Assembly (NCBI RefSeq): GCF_901827185.1
Contig: NZ_LR594672.1
Location: 558,001 to 622,000, forward strand
Source: Variovorax sp. PBL-E5
Lineage (GTDB): Bacteria; Pseudomonadota; Gammaproteobacteria; Burkholderiales; Burkholderiaceae_C
Length of the DNA: 64,000 bases
Direction: 5' to 3'
Shown here: in pieces, positions 57,377 to 64,000 of the stretch
Position numbering within the stretch: the first letter of the stretch is position 1
Layout: each line of letters begins with the position of its first letter
Made by a program: the position numbers and the translations under genes
Notes under the pieces: model-generated
The model's input: the letters and a program-made list of their open reading frames with translations, nothing else
What the model was told of the DNA's origin: nothing
The model's database searches: none

Positions 57377-58615
57377 TCAGACGGCGGGCGCCGTGTGGTT
57401 GAAAACCTGCCGGAGGTACGCCAGGAAGGTCTCGTCCTTGCACAGCGTCTTCCCCGCGGAATCGGACAGCTTGGCAGTAGGCTGACCATTGCAGCTCATG
57501 AGCTTCATGACGATGTTCAGCGCAGGGACGCCCATGTCGTTGGTCAAGTTCGTACCGACACCGAAGCCCACCTGCACGCGGTCGGCAAAGTGGCGATAGA
57601 GGTCGAGCGAACGCGGGATGTCGAGGCCATCCGAGAACACCAGACGCTTGGTCCCTGCGTCAACGCGCAGCTTGGCGTAGTGGGCCAGGGCCTTTTCGCC
57701 CCACACCTTCGGGTCACCTGAGTCGTGGCGCAGACCGTCGAACAGTTTTGCGAAGTACAGGTCGAAGTCCGCCAGGAACGCGTCCATGCCAACAACGTCC
57801 GTGAGCGCAATCCCGAGGTCACCGCGGTACTCCTGCACCCAATCCTCCAGGGCGGCCTTCTGGAAGTCGCGCAGGCGCACGCCAAACGATTGGTAGGACT
57901 GAAGGTATTCGTGCGCCATCGTGCCGATTGGCACCAGGCCGTGCTTGCGCGCCAGGTAGACGTTGGACGTGCCCTTGAAGTATTCCGGGACCTCCCGCGC
58001 GAGGGTGGCGACCACCTCGTCCTGCCATGCACCAGAGAAGCGTCGGCGCACGCCGAAATCGGAAAGGTCGAACGGAAAGCGCCGTGGCGCCTCCTTGCCG
58101 AAGGCCTTGAGCATTGCAATCTTCTCGGCGAGGCGCGCGCGGCCTTCTTCTAGCGCGAGAGCTTGGTCGACATTGCGGAAGTAAAGCTCGTTGACGATGG
58201 CGAGCACGAAAATCTCAAACATCATGACGTGAACCTGAGGTCCCGTCGCGACAATGTTCAGGGCATCCCCGCTCACGGAAACCTTGATGAACTTGCGCTG
58301 AAAGTGGAACAGCGCAAGGAAGTCGACAAAGTCCGATTTGATGTACCGCAGGCCGCGCAGATAGGTCAGTTCGTCTTCACTGAAGCGCAGGGTGCACAGG
58401 TCGTCCAACTGCTCGTTCACCTCCGCCTCGAGCTCTGCCAGCGGAAACTGCGGTTTGTTTCGACAGACAAACGCATACTCCGCGTGTGCACCAGGGTGCC
58501 GATGGAGCATCGCCTGCAACATCGAGAACTTGTAGAGGTCGGTTTCCAGCAGGGAGCGGATGACAGGAACGAAGGGCTCTCTTGCGGAGGCCTGGGTTGC
58601 GGTGAAAGCGGTCAT
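57377..58615 (-). CDS. pncB: Nicotinate phosphoribosyltransferase
   Basis: A 412-residue PncB. It aligns block by block with E. coli Pnc[17 protein letters not shown] near the N-terminus, [44 protein letters not shown] with the phospho-acceptor H235, [18 protein letters not shown] and [10 protein letters not shown]. It converts nicotinate and PRPP to nicotinate mononucleotide, the first Preiss-Handler step. Transcription starts from an operator-controlled promoter about 36-40 bases upstream. ATG 58615 (or 58633) is used; the longer frame is upstream of the promoter. Confidence 0.92.
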   Translation of the reverse strand: MTAFTATQASAREPFVPVIRSLLETDLYKFSMLQAMLHRHPGAHAEYAFVCRNKPQFPLAELEAEVNEQLDDLCTLRFSEDELTYLRGLRYIKSDFVDFLALFHFQRKFIKVSVSGDALNIVATGPQVHVMMFEIFVLAIVNELYFRNVDQALALEEGRARLAEKIAMLKAFGKEAPRRFPFDLSDFGVRRRFSGAWQDEVVATLAREVPEYFKGTSNVYLARKHGLVPIGTMAHEYLQSYQSFGVRLRDFQKAALEDWVQEYRGDLGIALTDVVGMDAFLADFDLYFAKLFDGLRHDSGDPKVWGEKALAHYAKLRVDAGTKRLVFSDGLDIPRSLDLYRHFADRVQVGFGVGTNLTNDMGVPALNIVMKLMSCNGQPTAKLSDSAGKTLCKDETFLAYLRQVFNHTAPAV

Positions 58616-58657
58616 TTTTTGAGGTGGCGGCATTGCCGCGCGGGAAGGTGTACGTGC

Positions 58658-58686
58658 AGTATAGCACCGTTCGTTGCGCCGCGCAA
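58658..58686 (-). promoter_or_regulatory. pncB promoter
   Basis: Minus-strand -35 TTGCGC (58686-58681), 17-base spacer, -10 TATACT (58663-58658); start near 58651. Confidence 0.75.
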
Positions 58687-58692
58687 CTAACG
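58668..58692. promoter_or_regulatory. NAD-regulon operator, site 3 (pncB)
   Basis: CGTTCGTTGC-GCCGC-GCAACTAACG, identical half sites to sites 1 and 2 and the same promoter register. Confidence 0.75.
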
Positions 58693-58775
58693 AAAGAGGC
58701 GAGGCCGCGCCTGTCGTTCTCTTCCTCACCATGCTGTGCGTGCATCGAGGTGACGCCTACATGCATCCTGCCGAA

Positions 58776-60503
58776 CTAGCTCAAGCTGAGCTTCATCACC
58801 TCGCCGTCCTCGAAAGCTCCTATACCGGCGCCGAGCGAGAAGAGCCGCAGCTCGCCGGCCAACCCACTCCTGTCAATCTGCTTGCGGGCCGCCCCTTTGG
58901 CAACAACGAGAGCGTCCTCCTCGCGCAGCACCCCGACACCCGAGGAGCTGGCCGCCGCGTCAACCCCCAGCGTCGCAACAACCACCACCTCTTCAACCGC
59001 CCACCGCCCGGCCTTGAACGCAAGGGACAGTCGGACGGTCTCACCGTCGACGCGGCGGACAGCCGTAAGCCAGACATTCGACCGGTCAAGGCCAAACCCT
59101 TCGGCGACCTTGTAGCCCTTCAGGCCCTCGGCCGGCCCCTGCAGCACGCCGTCCCCTTCAAGCACCCCCACGAAAGGCATGCCCAGGCAGTCTTGCACGA
59201 AGCCTCCTCGGAAAAACGATGTCGAGAGGATGGCTGCCGGCCATTGCTGGCGCACAGCCAGCACCAGGCGCCCGCCCAGCTCAGCGGCGTCAACCTCGAC
59301 CAGACCGTTCGACACGCCAGGCGCAAGCGCGAACACGCGATTCCCGGACTGCCAGACTCGTAGAGCGGTCGAGGGGAGGTTGCTGCCCGACGGCCCGCCG
59401 AGCGCGCGACAGGAAAGCGACACCCCTGGCCGGAGCCGTAACACGACCCGGTAACCAGCCGTCCTGACGATGGCGGCCTCGTGCCGAAGGACTTCTTGCA
59501 GCTCGCCTTCAGTGACATCAGCTACGGGCGACTTGGCGAGCGCATCCCAAAGCACCAGGCCCGAGGGGCCACGCGCGACGACAAAGCCGTTGAAGGCGGC
59601 CAGAATCTTGTCGCCAGCGTGGCCAAGGCGCTCCAGCTTCAAGGAGCCTGCGAGCGTCTGCCGGACGCGCAGCCGCGGCGCGGTCTGTGTCGCAAGCGTG
59701 CTCGCAAAGGTTGACGGCGGTTCCGAGCGCTCTCCGGTAGCGAAGGTGAGTTCGTACCAAGCGCGCAAGGCGGGCGGGATGCCCGCCACGAGCCTCGCTG
59801 CGGGCGGTAGGCGAACCTTGCTGTCAAAGAGGGACGCGCGCGACCGCATACGCTCCTCGAGCGCCCCGCGACTGAAGTCCGGGTGGGTACCCTTGTAGGG
59901 ATGAATGCCGGTCCACAGCTGAAACGTGACCACGGCCCAGGCAAACCAGTCACTGCCTTCGGAAAACTCGTTCTGGGAATAGTCGCGGATGGAGGGCATG
60001 ATTGCCGTGGCAGGGAAGCCAGGCAGCTGCCAGGAGTCCACATCGATTGCCGTTGGCAGCAACCCGTGGACGAGCCAGTTCATCTCGTTGGCGTCGACCA
60101 TCAAGGCCTGGTGGTCATGAGCGGCGATGGTGATGCCTCGCATGGCCTCTACAACCTTCGCCGTCTCGGTAAGGCCAAACTGATGGGTGTCCCTCCAGCT
60201 GTTCGTGAATGCCTTGTAAAGGGCTTCTCCGGGCGCCTTCGGCAGCGACAGCCCAATGAAAAGTCCATTCTTGTCTCGAAGGATGGCTTGCGGAGCGGCG
60301 ATGCCGGGGTGCTTGATGGCCGCCAGGGCGGCGACCTTGCGCTCCATGCCCGCCCGGATTGCTTTGGCCGGCTCCAGGTAGACCTTGTACGCCGTGTCCC
60401 CCTTGACGTAGACCGAACCTTCGCCACCGGTGGCAAGGTGGTCGTTTCCCGTCAACACAAGGCTTCGGCCTCCTTCCGGGTAGACGGTGACGCGCTCACT
60501 CAT
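58776..60503 (-). CDS. Serine/threonine protein kinase-like protein
   Basis: A 575-residue protein with an N-terminal kinase domain: glycine loop ATGGEGSVY (24-32), invariant Lys K40 in AYKVYL, catalytic VDANEMNW (D137, N142), and an IDVDSW metal-binding segment near 153-158. A later WFAWAVVTFQLWTGIHPYKG matches kinase subdomain IX-like sequence. The C-terminal 280 residues are a beta-rich repeat-like region (RVWQSGNRVFALAPG, GLDRSNVWLTAVRRVDG). It overlaps the PP2C gene by 8 bases. Resembles kinases paired with PP2C in TerY-P-type triads, but no vWA gene is nearby. Confidence 0.8.
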   Translation of the reverse strand: MSERVTVYPEGGRSLVLTGNDHLATGGEGSVYVKGDTAYKVYLEPAKAIRAGMERKVAALAAIKHPGIAAPQAILRDKNGLFIGLSLPKAPGEALYKAFTNSWRDTHQFGLTETAKVVEAMRGITIAAHDHQALMVDANEMNWLVHGLLPTAIDVDSWQLPGFPATAIMPSIRDYSQNEFSEGSDWFAWAVVTFQLWTGIHPYKGTHPDFSRGALEERMRSRASLFDSKVRLPPAARLVAGIPPALRAWYELTFATGERSEPPSTFASTLATQTAPRLRVRQTLAGSLKLERLGHAGDKILAAFNGFVVARGPSGLVLWDALAKSPVADVTEGELQEVLRHEAAIVRTAGYRVVLRLRPGVSLSCRALGGPSGSNLPSTALRVWQSGNRVFALAPGVSNGLVEVDAAELGGRLVLAVRQQWPAAILSTSFFRGGFVQDCLGMPFVGVLEGDGVLQGPAEGLKGYKVAEGFGLDRSNVWLTAVRRVDGETVRLSLAFKAGRWAVEEVVVVATLGVDAAASSSGVGVLREEDALVVAKGAARKQIDRSGLAGELRLFSLGAGIGAFEDGEVMKLSLS

Positions 60504-61320
60504 CGCCCGGCTCCCGGTCAAGCCAGATGCCGGCGACCGCGAGGTCATCTGTCGGCATGCCCCCCGCCTTCAGCCAGTCTCGAGCAAGCTTGGCCACCCG
60601 CCTACGCACGAACTCCCCTGTGGAGTTCTTCACTGCGGCCACCGCGGCAGCCGTTGCCTCAAGGCCTTCCTTGGTCGTGCCGAGCCCGTCACTGCACACA
60701 AAGACGGCATCCAGGTCCTGGCGCTTCACGTCCAGGGTGAGCTCCCAAGCCGGCGCCTGCGAGCTCTGAGCACAAACGTCGCTGCCCAGGACGCCGCCGT
60801 TGGCATCGAGCCTGGTACGTACGCAGTTCCGCAGCTGGTCCCTGTATTGCTCGTCGTAGGCAGTCTCCAGGGCAGGGTCTCGGAGGTACTGAAGGTAGAA
60901 CGGGGCATTCGCAGAGTATTCGACCGACCAGACGGATAGGCCTCCGTCCCTGTGTCGGGCGATGACGACTCCGTCCCCGAACAGGCAGCAGCGCACAAGT
61001 GCACCATCGCTTTGGAGTACGCCGAGCGTCGAAAAGCCGTCCTCTGTGCTGAGGTTGGCCAATAGGGGCTCCGCCCTCTCAAGCACGCGGCGCTGCAGCT
61101 CGTAGGCGGGCAGCAGCTCCCCCGCAGCGCGAATGAGGACGCGTCGTGCGGCAAGCGCCCAGACACGGGCGCCGAGGTCCGAGGCCCCTCCACTAGAGCA
61201 CCCATCCGCGACCACTGCCCATGCGACTCCTTCGGCCGAGCCCGCAAGGCAATAGTCCTGGCACGCCGTCGCCGCTGCGGTATGGCTGCTCCCTGTCAAC
61301 ACGGCATGGTCTGTGTGCAT
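60496..61320 (-). CDS. PP2C-family protein phosphatase
   Basis: A 274-residue PPM phosphatase. Metal-binding blocks are CQDYCLAG at the start, VVADGCSSGG (D39-G40), a VFVCSDGL segment and a C-terminal TDDLAVAG. It would dephosphorylate targets of the adjacent kinase, forming a reversible switch. ATG 61320 has AAAAGGGG upstream; the longer frame begins upstream of the promoter. The NAD operator (site 4) and promoter lie directly before it, so the operon is in the same regulon as nadM, nadE and pncB. Confidence 0.85.
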   Translation of the reverse strand: MHTDHAVLTGSSHTAAATACQDYCLAGSAEGVAWAVVADGCSSGGASDLGARVWALAARRVLIRAAGELLPAYELQRRVLERAEPLLANLSTEDGFSTLGVLQSDGALVRCCLFGDGVVIARHRDGGLSVWSVEYSANAPFYLQYLRDPALETAYDEQYRDQLRNCVRTRLDANGGVLGSDVCAQSSQAPAWELTLDVKRQDLDAVFVCSDGLGTTKEGLEATAAAVAAVKNSTGEFVRRRVAKLARDWLKAGGMPTDDLAVAGIWLDREPGDE

Positions 61321-61347
61321 GCTCAACCCCTTTTGCTTGCGATGCTC

Positions 61348-61376
61348 AGTGTAGCTTCGTTCGTTGCTTGGTGCAA
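61348..61376 (-). promoter_or_regulatory. PP2C-kinase promoter
   Basis: Minus-strand -35 TTGCAC (61376-61371), 17-base spacer, -10 TACACT (61353-61348). Start near 61341. Confidence 0.7.
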
Positions 61377-61382
61377 CTATCG
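61358..61382. promoter_or_regulatory. NAD-regulon operator, site 4 (PP2C-kinase)
   Basis: CGTTCGTTGC-TTGGT-GCAACTATCG; one outer base differs (TATCG), but half sites and promoter register match sites 1-3. Confidence 0.7.
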
Positions 61383-61442
61383 AACCGCAGGAAAAGGCCA
61401 CCAAGGATTGATTCATCCCTGGCGGCCCGAATTAACGCTGTG

Positions 61443-62357
61443 CTACGCGATTGCAGGTTCCTGCTCTTCTTCGAAAGCGCGCACGATGTTGGCTCCGTGG
61501 AAGAGCCTGCCACCCCCGATGACCCCCGACGGCACCCATCCCGGTCCCTCGATGAACTTCATCCACGAGGTGAAATTGCCTTCATCACGGCGATGCCGAT
61601 ACTCCGTGACCATCCAGGCAGCGAGTTCCTTGGCAGTCGCGAACACCGGGGAAATGGGGCTGCCTTCGGTGGTGTGCTCCCAAATCTGGTAGCCCAACCC
61701 TGCCGGAGGCTCCACCTTAGTCCACTTCTCGGCCTTTTTCCTCAGCCGGTTGGTGCGCCAGATTTGACACTCGCCTTCACACGCGCTGCACGACATCGGG
61801 TGGCCCAACCGCTTGCATTCGGCTCTGATAACAGCCCAGGAGTTGATACTGTCGTGCCCCATGCCTCCGATGCTCCACGCGTTGACTTGCGCCGCAGTGG
61901 GCACGACCGCCGGCTCTTTCTTCACCCAACCGTCGCCGGGGCTGAACGTGGAAGTGAAGTCCCAGAGGCGGTCAGCCTCCAGCAGAGCTGCGACGTCGTC
62001 GTCGTTGAGGTGGTGGCTCCACTGCTGATTGAACAGGTCGCACAGCCGTTGCGCCTCACGATTCAGTGCGACGGGCCCTTGACCGTAGAACCCGGGTGCG
62101 CTCTCCAGGTTCCTCGACGCGAACGCGATGATGGGCGCGTCTTCGGTCGTCCAGGGCCTGCTGCCTCTGTCCTCCGGTCGAAAGGCCGAGTAGCCGTACC
62201 ACTGGTTATGCAGCTCGGTGAGCTGCGGCGATTCGCCTCGCCCGCCGCATTGCCGGCACGGTCGGGCATGCTTGCTGAACGGATTCAGGAAGCCCTTCCA
62301 GACCTTTTCCAGCGGCCACTTGAAGTCCAGTGCGACTCGCTTGAGTTCACGTCCCAT
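61443..62357 (-). CDS. Uncharacterised zinc-ribbon protein, 304 aa
   Basis: Begins MGRELKRVALDFKWPLEKVWKG. Two Cys clusters look like zinc binders: CRQCGG near residue 34 and CSACEGEC near residue 193. Many Trp residues (WGF-like, WDFTSTFSPGDGW) and AFASRNLESAPGFYGQGP suggest a globular fold. ATG 62357 has AAAGGAAC upstream. It resembles conserved phage/plasmid proteins of unknown function. It is upstream of the PP2C gene but the operator lies between. Confidence 0.65.
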   Translation of the reverse strand: MGRELKRVALDFKWPLEKVWKGFLNPFSKHARPCRQCGGRGESPQLTELHNQWYGYSAFRPEDRGSRPWTTEDAPIIAFASRNLESAPGFYGQGPVALNREAQRLCDLFNQQWSHHLNDDDVAALLEADRLWDFTSTFSPGDGWVKKEPAVVPTAAQVNAWSIGGMGHDSINSWAVIRAECKRLGHPMSCSACEGECQIWRTNRLRKKAEKWTKVEPPAGLGYQIWEHTTEGSPISPVFATAKELAAWMVTEYRHRRDEGNFTSWMKFIEGPGWVPSGVIGGGRLFHGANIVRAFEEEQEPAIA

Positions 62358-62489
62358 GGAAGTTCCTTTGACGCAGTGCGTCGTACTTGGGCTCGGGGCC
62401 CGTTGATAGAAATGCTCTGGGACGTGTAGAAACCGCGCGAGGGCCGCGCAAGCCCGCCTTAGGGCCAAGCGCGTGGACCCTGGCTATGG

Positions 62490-62828
62490 TCAGGTGAGCG
62501 ATTCCAGGTCTGCTATGACCTTGGTGCAGACCTCGAGCGGAGGCTTCCCGGGGAACTCGTTGTTGGCCCGGTCCACGGCAGCGTGGACCGCTTTACCCAG
62601 CGCCAGGCGGTCGGCACCGCTCTGGTCCGCCTCCGCGGCGACCACATCGGCCAGTGCGTCCGAGAGACGCTCGAGCGCGTCGGAGGGCATGCCGCACTTT
62701 TCGGCAACCCGAAGGCCGTAACCGATTTTTCCTGCCGTAGCCAAGAGGTCGTCATCGGCTGCGGTCGCTGCCAGCGGCAGCAGCAGGAGGGCGGCCGCGA
62801 GGCCGAAGGGGGCAAGTTTGCGAGTCAT
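62490..62828 (-). CDS. Small exported protein, 112 aa
   Basis: Signal peptide MTRKLAPFGLAAALLLLPLAATA, likely cut after ATA before ADDD. The mature part is helical with two cysteines (AEKCGMPSDALERLSDALADV, LEVCTKVIADLESLT), which could form a disulfide. No family recognised. ATG 62828 precedes the signal; the longer frame from 62864 is unlikely. Confidence 0.7.
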   Translation of the reverse strand: MTRKLAPFGLAAALLLLPLAATAADDDLLATAGKIGYGLRVAEKCGMPSDALERLSDALADVVAAEADQSGADRLALGKAVHAAVDRANNEFPGKPPLEVCTKVIADLESLT

Positions 62829-62920
62829 GTGCGTGAAGGAAGTGCGGTTGCGCAGTGCAGTCACCGCCTTTAGCCAGCCCTGCTGGGCCTAGGCGGCACG
62901 GCGGCGTGGCGACTTTTGGC

Positions 62921-62954
62921 AGAAAAAAAGAGCCCTCCGTCTAAGCGGAGGGCT
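62921..62954 (-). terminator. Intrinsic terminator
   Basis: AGCCCTCCG / CGGAGGGCT stem; minus strand continues with CTTTTTTTCTG. Confidence 0.75.
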
Positions 62955-62975
62955 GAGCGCGGCGAGCGCGCGAAT

Positions 62976-63617
62976 CTAGGCGGTTGCGGTGCCCTTGCGA
63001 GCTTTGCTGGCCTTGGTAGCAGAGGGCTTCGCGCTGCCATTCGACTTGGCTGCGCGAGTGACACGATAGAGGTCGAAAATCATCGTGGCCTCGAGCTGCG
63101 CAGGCGCCATGCGGGCATGGTGAGCCACGAATTCATGAGGACGGGTGAACACCGCCTCGTGGTCCGCAGGAAGCTTCAGCGCACCGGGCGCCGGCAGCTT
63201 GCAGCGGTTCGCCAGAAAGATGGCGTGACCTGCGCACTGTGCTGAGGTCTTCGCCTGCTCCTCCCAGTTCGGGCTTTCGTAGTCGATGCCTGCCGTGTGG
63301 CAGGGCATCCGGATACCCGAGTCAGCTTGTGCCAGAAACTCGCCAGGCTCCGAGGCTCCGAGCCAGCCAGGAGCGCTGTTGCGCCGCCATGGACACTCGA
63401 AACATGGTTTTTCGTGTTGGGCGCAGGGCGATGCGTCGGCAGGCTTGAACTCGGGATACTCCTCGTAGAGCGCTTGCTCGGGCGTTTGCCCGTCCTCGTA
63501 GGGGCCCATCCAGGCGTCCTCGTCGGCGACGGATACGCCATGCTTGCCCGCGAGCTTCTCGAGCTCGAGGTACCAGTGTTCCCAGATGACGCCCCGGGCC
63601 TTGTTGAATTCAGGCAT
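62976..63617 (-). CDS. Uncharacterised protein with conserved Cys/His cluster, 213 aa
   Basis: Starts MPEFNKARGVIWEHWYLELEK. A cluster CAQHEKPCFECPWRRNSAPGWLG, then MPCHTAG, resembles phage-type proteins of the DUF6283 kind (CxxCPWRR...PCH), possibly binding a metal. The C-terminal 30 residues are a basic Ser/Lys tail. No function is established. A strong terminator follows. Confidence 0.6.
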   Translation of the reverse strand: MPEFNKARGVIWEHWYLELEKLAGKHGVSVADEDAWMGPYEDGQTPEQALYEEYPEFKPADASPCAQHEKPCFECPWRRNSAPGWLGASEPGEFLAQADSGIRMPCHTAGIDYESPNWEEQAKTSAQCAGHAIFLANRCKLPAPGALKLPADHEAVFTRPHEFVAHHARMAPAQLEATMIFDLYRVTRAAKSNGSAKPSATKASKARKGTATA

Positions 63618-63705
63618 TTCGTTCCTTCGTAGTTGACCTACAGGCGTGTAGCGAAGGGCGAGGCGCCGAGCTTGCCGGACCGCCGGCGCGGTTTAGGCAA
63701 GAAAA

Positions 63706-63727
63706 TGGCGCCCGGTGAGGGGCGCCA
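63706..63727 (-). terminator. Probable intrinsic terminator
   Basis: TGGCGCC / GGCGCCA stem; minus strand continues ATTTTC. Confidence 0.55.
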
Positions 63728-63750
63728 GTTGTAAGCAGGGAGGGGTGCGC

Positions 63751-64000
63751 TTAGCTGGCGTCACAGGTGACGCGCCAGGCGAGAAGGCGGCTAGCTGTGG
63801 CAACGACCTGGTCCGCCCAGGCCTTGTCCGCCTCGAAGTCCTCGGTCGAAACGCCGAATCGCGCCGCGATGTCCGCCATCTCGGCGGCCGACGCGACCGT
63901 GGCGCCCAGGGGGAGCGAGAACAGATTGCCTTGGTGGTCGTAGCCGACGCCATCGACCTCCACCCAAGCGTGGGTGAAGCCGTCCGCACGGTAGCGGAGT
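63751..64000 (-). CDS. Uncharacterised protein, C-terminal part (partial)
   Basis: The minus-strand frame is open to the right edge, so the start lies outside the window. Visible residues include RYRADGFTHAWVEVDGVGYDHQGN and, later, MADIAARFGVSTEDFEADKAWADQ, giving an alpha/beta domain. A GTG at 63963 is an internal valine, not the start. No family recognised. Confidence 0.55.
   Translation of the reverse strand, partial: LRYRADGFTHAWVEVDGVGYDHQGNLFSLPLGATVASAAEMADIAARFGVSTEDFEADKAWADQVVATASRLLAWRVTCDAS

Noticed and set aside
1..64000. CRISPR arrays, tRNA or rRNA genes
   Set aside because: No regularly spaced direct repeats and no tRNA or rRNA-like segments were seen.

Overview
This GC-rich, densely packed window reads as part of a large conjugative plasmid (or integrative conjugative element) of a beta-proteobacterium, most likely Burkholderiales. 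The evidence is high GC at third codon positions, Cys-poly-Gly lipoproteins, an H-NS-type protein with a lysine/alanine-rich histone-H1-like protein, a TraD/TrwB-type coupling ATPase, an StbB/ParA-type ATPase and a TnpB-only IS200/IS605 element. No phage structural, rRNA, tRNA, CRISPR or central housekeeping operon was seen. Species cannot be fixed from sequence alone.

Layout. 0-3.8 kb: the end of an unknown gene, an HD-domain/polynucleotide-kinase-like protein, a small frameshifted gene and uncharacterised genes. 3.8-5.5 kb: the TnpB element. 5.6-12.9 kb: an XRE regulator, a DsbC/G-like lipoprotein, other exported or unknown proteins, a CRP/FNR-type regulator and an HDOD protein. 13-17.4 kb: a two-module AAA+ ATPase convergent with or next to a DinG-type helicase. 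17.5-22.8 kb: a broken response regulator, an H-NS-like protein with two DNA-binding domains, an overlapping gene pair with an XRE protein, a HAD hydrolase and a PPP phosphatase. 22.9-27 kb: a DHH phosphoesterase and RNase R. 27-35.6 kb: the conjugation coupling protein and its partner, a uracil-DNA-glycosylase-like protein, exported paralogues and an RND pump fragment. 36-39 kb: an HNH protein followed by an overlapping operon of Nudix hydrolase, unknown protein, metallophosphoesterase and MESH1-like alarmone hydrolase. 39-47 kb: envelope proteins, the H1-like protein, a free-standing HD domain of CCA-adding enzyme type and a HEPN-like membrane protein. 47-62 kb: an NAD block. 62-64 kb: uncharacterised genes.

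The most striking system is the NAD block. Four minus-strand promoters, ahead of nadM-Nudix, the nadE operon, pncB and a PP2C-phosphatase/protein-kinase operon, each carry the same 25-bp inverted repeat in the same register, overlapping the -35 element and spacer. This defines a plasmid-borne regulon joining nicotinate salvage, NAD synthesis and reversible protein phosphorylation. A NADAR-family protein and a MazG-like pyrophosphohydrolase lie in the same block, though without the operator; Nudix and MESH1-like hydrolases lie about 10 kb away. Together they suggest a module that restores or rebalances NAD and nucleotide pools, perhaps under NAD-depleting defence or ADP-ribosylation stress. That role is inference; the operators and enzyme families are visible.

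Gene decay is common: frameshifts in an AlkB-type gene, a small gene near 1.4 kb and a fragment at 27.3 kb, plus truncated response-regulator and RND-pump remnants. Many promoters appear to use a -10 element of the form CTATA(C/G) or CTAGAC.
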